Assembly: GCA_031963405.1 (NCBI GenBank)
Contig: JASSUJ010000001.1
Coordinates: 930,001 to 994,000 of the forward strand
Direction: 5' to 3'
Length of the DNA: 64,000 nucleotides
Origin: JASSUD01 sp031963405
GTDB lineage: Bacteria > Pseudomonadota > Gammaproteobacteria > Burkholderiales > Burkholderiaceae
In this document: piece by piece, positions 62,306-64,000 of the stretch
How the letters are laid out: each line of letters opens with the position of its first letter
Position numbering within the stretch: the stretch's first letter is position 1
The notes under the pieces: model-generated
The model's database searches: none
What the model was told of the DNA's origin: nothing
Seen by the model: the letters and a program-made list of their open reading frames with translations, nothing else
Position numbers and translations under genes: made by a program

Positions 62306-62598
62306 TCCCTATCTTTTTAGTAGAGAACGCTCTCCACTTATCGCCGCCATTATAGAAAAGGTGGCAGCGTGAAGAGGAAATTTCGTAGCGAAGTACCTTT
62401 CTATAGAGGGCGGCTATGCCTCAGTAACGCATAGATCTTTCATTTATACGATAAGAAATGAAACTGGGATGGGAAGCATGTCGAATTTGATTAATTTTTA
62501 ATTCGCTAACTTGTATCAACTTTCGTTGCAAACAGTGGTATCAGCGTTGCCAATGCTTATGTTTAGTCTATGAAAACACTATTCAGAAAAGGATTGTT
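62306..62598. other. Short intergenic stretch, nothing recognised
   Basis: No open frame of note. AAAAGGA at 62588-62594 is the ribosome site of the following gene. Confidence 0.4.
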
Positions 62599-63186
62599 AT
62601 GACGCAAAAAATAGGCAGTGAATCTTCAATATCACCCTATGCTACTCCAGCAGAGCAGACAGAGGACAACGCCCCCAAACACACCAGCCTCAACAGGAAG
62701 TTCGCGCCATCAACTCTTTCTATTTCCCAAAGACCCCGGCCTCCAACTCTCGAGCAACAGTCTAATTACAATAAACCTCCACCAACCTCAACTGATCATC
62801 ACCCTGAACTCTCCGCCACACCTTTACCGGCTGGCAGCCATGAGTTGCAGCAAATTAATAAACCACAAAAGCAAGATAATTTAAGAAAAAAACCCATAAA
62901 AAGAGAAATAGATAAAAATATCAAGCCCATAAGTGAAGAGGCCCTGCCGACATATATTTTAGGTCACATAAGAATTATGCAATTGATTATAGAATCTAAA
63001 AATCCTCAGAAAATGTTGGATTGGTATAAAGAAACGTTTCCAGCTATAAAAAATTTTATAGACATTGAAGGATTAACAAGAAATGTACTTAAAACATTAG
63101 AGAACAGGCCAAACCTACTTAAAAAAATACAGCCAAGCGCGGAGGAATTAATAAAGGGTCTATCTAATAATATAAAAATTAGATAA
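62599..63186 (+). CDS. Orphan protein with disordered Pro/Ser/Thr N-terminus, candidate effector
   Basis: I recognise no family. The 195-residue product has an unusually polar N-terminal half rich in Pro, Thr, Gln and His (PPPTSTDHHPELSATPLPAG). A Lys-rich linker and a helical C-terminal domain at about 110-190 follow (LGHIRIMQLIIESKNPQKML, then a Leu/Lys-rich end). There is no signal peptide or membrane segment. AAAAGGA precedes the ATG at 62599. The C-terminal half is very AT-rich. It converges with the orphan gene at 63254, like the pair at 21816 and 23468. Confidence 0.65.
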   Translation: MTQKIGSESSISPYATPAEQTEDNAPKHTSLNRKFAPSTLSISQRPRPPTLEQQSNYNKPPPTSTDHHPELSATPLPAGSHELQQINKPQKQDNLRKKPIKREIDKNIKPISEEALPTYILGHIRIMQLIIESKNPQKMLDWYKETFPAIKNFIDIEGLTRNVLKTLENRPNLLKKIQPSAEELIKGLSNNIKIR

Positions 63187-63253
63187 ACCAATATCTGCGA
63201 CCCTAAATTTCTCTCAATTCCCCAAAAAAAATGTCTGCTCACTAGCGCCTTCA

Positions 63254-63730
63254 TTAATTTTTCGAATAGTTCACGTTGGCAACCAGATGCTTTTCTATCG
63301 CCAGAAGAACTTTAAACGAAGCTTTATGGCCAGCTATTGCTTGTGATTTAATAAGGCGTGCCGCGTCGAGGCGATTAGAAAAACTTATTGTCCGCAGCAG
63401 AAGATAACCTACCTCTGTTTGTATTTCTTTAAACTCTGTCAATTTATTAAGCAAATATTTCAATTCTTTCTGCAGATCAGCTTCACCATATGTATTGCAA
63501 TTTCGCAACTCATCATTAATCGATTTTTTCACTTTATCAAGCAAATTCTCCCATTCCCGCTTCAGCGTAGTTTTACCATAAAAAGGGGAATTATCTAATT
63601 CTCTATTAATCAAATCTTTCAGATTAATTATTTCAAGATAGCCTGCCACTTCCTTATCTTCTTTCGAAAATACAGGCTTAAATCTAATAGATTGACTCAG
63701 ACAACTTACAGGAGAGCTCAAGAGTTTCAT
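63254..63730 (-). CDS. Orphan helical protein
   Basis: I recognise no family. The 158-residue product is mostly helical and charged. It has two similar segments, LINRELDNSPFYGKTTLKRE and SINDELRNCNTYGEADLQKE, each followed by a WENLLDKV or LKYLLNKL end, so an internal duplication of about 38 residues (roughly residues 36-73 and 74-111) is visible. No signal peptide or membrane helix. ATG 63730 has AAAGG upstream at long spacing. AT-rich composition. Confidence 0.6.
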   Translation of the reverse strand: MKLLSSPVSCLSQSIRFKPVFSKEDKEVAGYLEIINLKDLINRELDNSPFYGKTTLKREWENLLDKVKKSINDELRNCNTYGEADLQKELKYLLNKLTEFKEIQTEVGYLLLRTISFSNRLDAARLIKSQAIAGHKASFKVLLAIEKHLVANVNYSKN

Positions 63731-63867
63731 AGTGATTACCTTTAATTTTTTAGATATACGTTTAAATTAACAATTTCATACGTACTAAAACTCAATACTT
63801 TTAATAAATTTTAGGCATCTAGTGAGATACCAATATAATCTAGCGAATATCATGTATTAATTTTATA

Positions 63868-64000
63868 ATGCGCGAACAGAAAGATTTATATCTCATTGCG
63901 ATCATCGCTGCTGGTTTTAATCCTAAGGGGGTTGTGCGCCATACCCTAAGCCATACAGTAATTGCACATCCTGCTCAGGCTGGCATATATTTGCCAACGA
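63868..64000 (+). CDS. Unknown protein, 5' part only (cut by window edge)
   Basis: An open frame begins with ATG 63868 (MREQKDLYLIAIIAAGFNPK) and runs through the window edge after 44 codons. It contains VVRHTLSHTVIAHPAQAGI. No family is recognised and no clear ribosome site precedes the ATG, so this may be the start of a gene or a chance frame. Confidence 0.3.
   Translation, partial: MREQKDLYLIAIIAAGFNPKGVVRHTLSHTVIAHPAQAGIYLPT

Noticed and set aside
1..64000. CRISPR array
   Set aside because: No series of equal short repeats with unique spacers was found. The repeated palindromes are dispersed, not in arrays.

Overview
The window looks like part of a beta-proteobacterial (Burkholderiaceae) chromosome. 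Many proteins read like Burkholderia orthologues, and the gene order rpsU-dnaG-rpoD, xseB-ispA-dxs-folE2 and folB-ttcA-glmU-glmS fits that family. Base composition is clearly less GC-rich than free-living Burkholderia. Intergenic DNA is full of short palindromic repeats, broken mobile-element genes and toxin-antitoxin pairs. Several AT-rich orphan genes resemble effectors of a host-associated bacterium. Together this suggests a reduced-genome symbiont such as the endofungal Mycoavidus/Glomeribacter group; that placement is inference from the sequence, not a database match.

Layout. 1-247: the start of bioY, cut by the window edge. 311-4493: a decayed integrative element between a degenerate and an intact tRNA-CAU gene, holding an orphan coiled-coil gene, an FlhC-like remnant and an integrase C-terminus, with an EexN-type lipoprotein just outside. 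4867-9773: the macromolecular synthesis operon rpsU-dnaG-rpoD. 9945-20989: housekeeping genes tsaD, folE2, dxs, ispA, xseB, ndh, polA and a LOG-family gene. 21816-24970: two AT-rich orphan coiled-coil genes facing each other. 25446-28606: a CtaG-like assembly factor and two c-type cytochromes. 28954-31113: an OTU-type deubiquitinase candidate and another orphan membrane protein. 31132-42155: ygfA, slt, cca, midA, folB, ttcA, glmU, glmS. 42209-46262: an MNT/HEPN pair with a nonsense codon in the HEPN gene, argC, pyrE and a MazEF/ChpBS-type pair. 46540-57093: maeB, an AT-rich O-methyltransferase, topB, a 2-hydroxyacid dehydrogenase, ParDE and a LivK-type binding protein. 57682-64000: a Gly-rich orphan, priA, hemE and three further orphan genes, the last cut by the window edge.

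Functionally the core genes cover initiation of transcription and replication (rpoD, dnaG, priA, polA, topB), tRNA maturation (tsaD, ttcA, cca), isoprenoid precursors (dxs, ispA), folate (folE2, folB, ygfA), cell wall supply and turnover (glmU, glmS, slt), haem (hemE), pyrimidine and arginine (pyrE, argC) and respiration (ndh, ctaG, cytochromes).

The two most interesting signals are these. (1) A palindromic repeat family has a conserved core but self-matching arms that differ between copies, and one copy sits in frame inside the ndh coding sequence, adding about 37 residues, much as Rickettsia palindromic elements do. (2) There is a set of orphan proteins with disordered Ser/Pro/Thr-rich N-termini, coiled coils and bilobed hydrophobic hairpins, together with an OTU protease that carries a ubiquitin-interacting-motif-like helix. 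These look like secreted or vacuole-membrane effectors.
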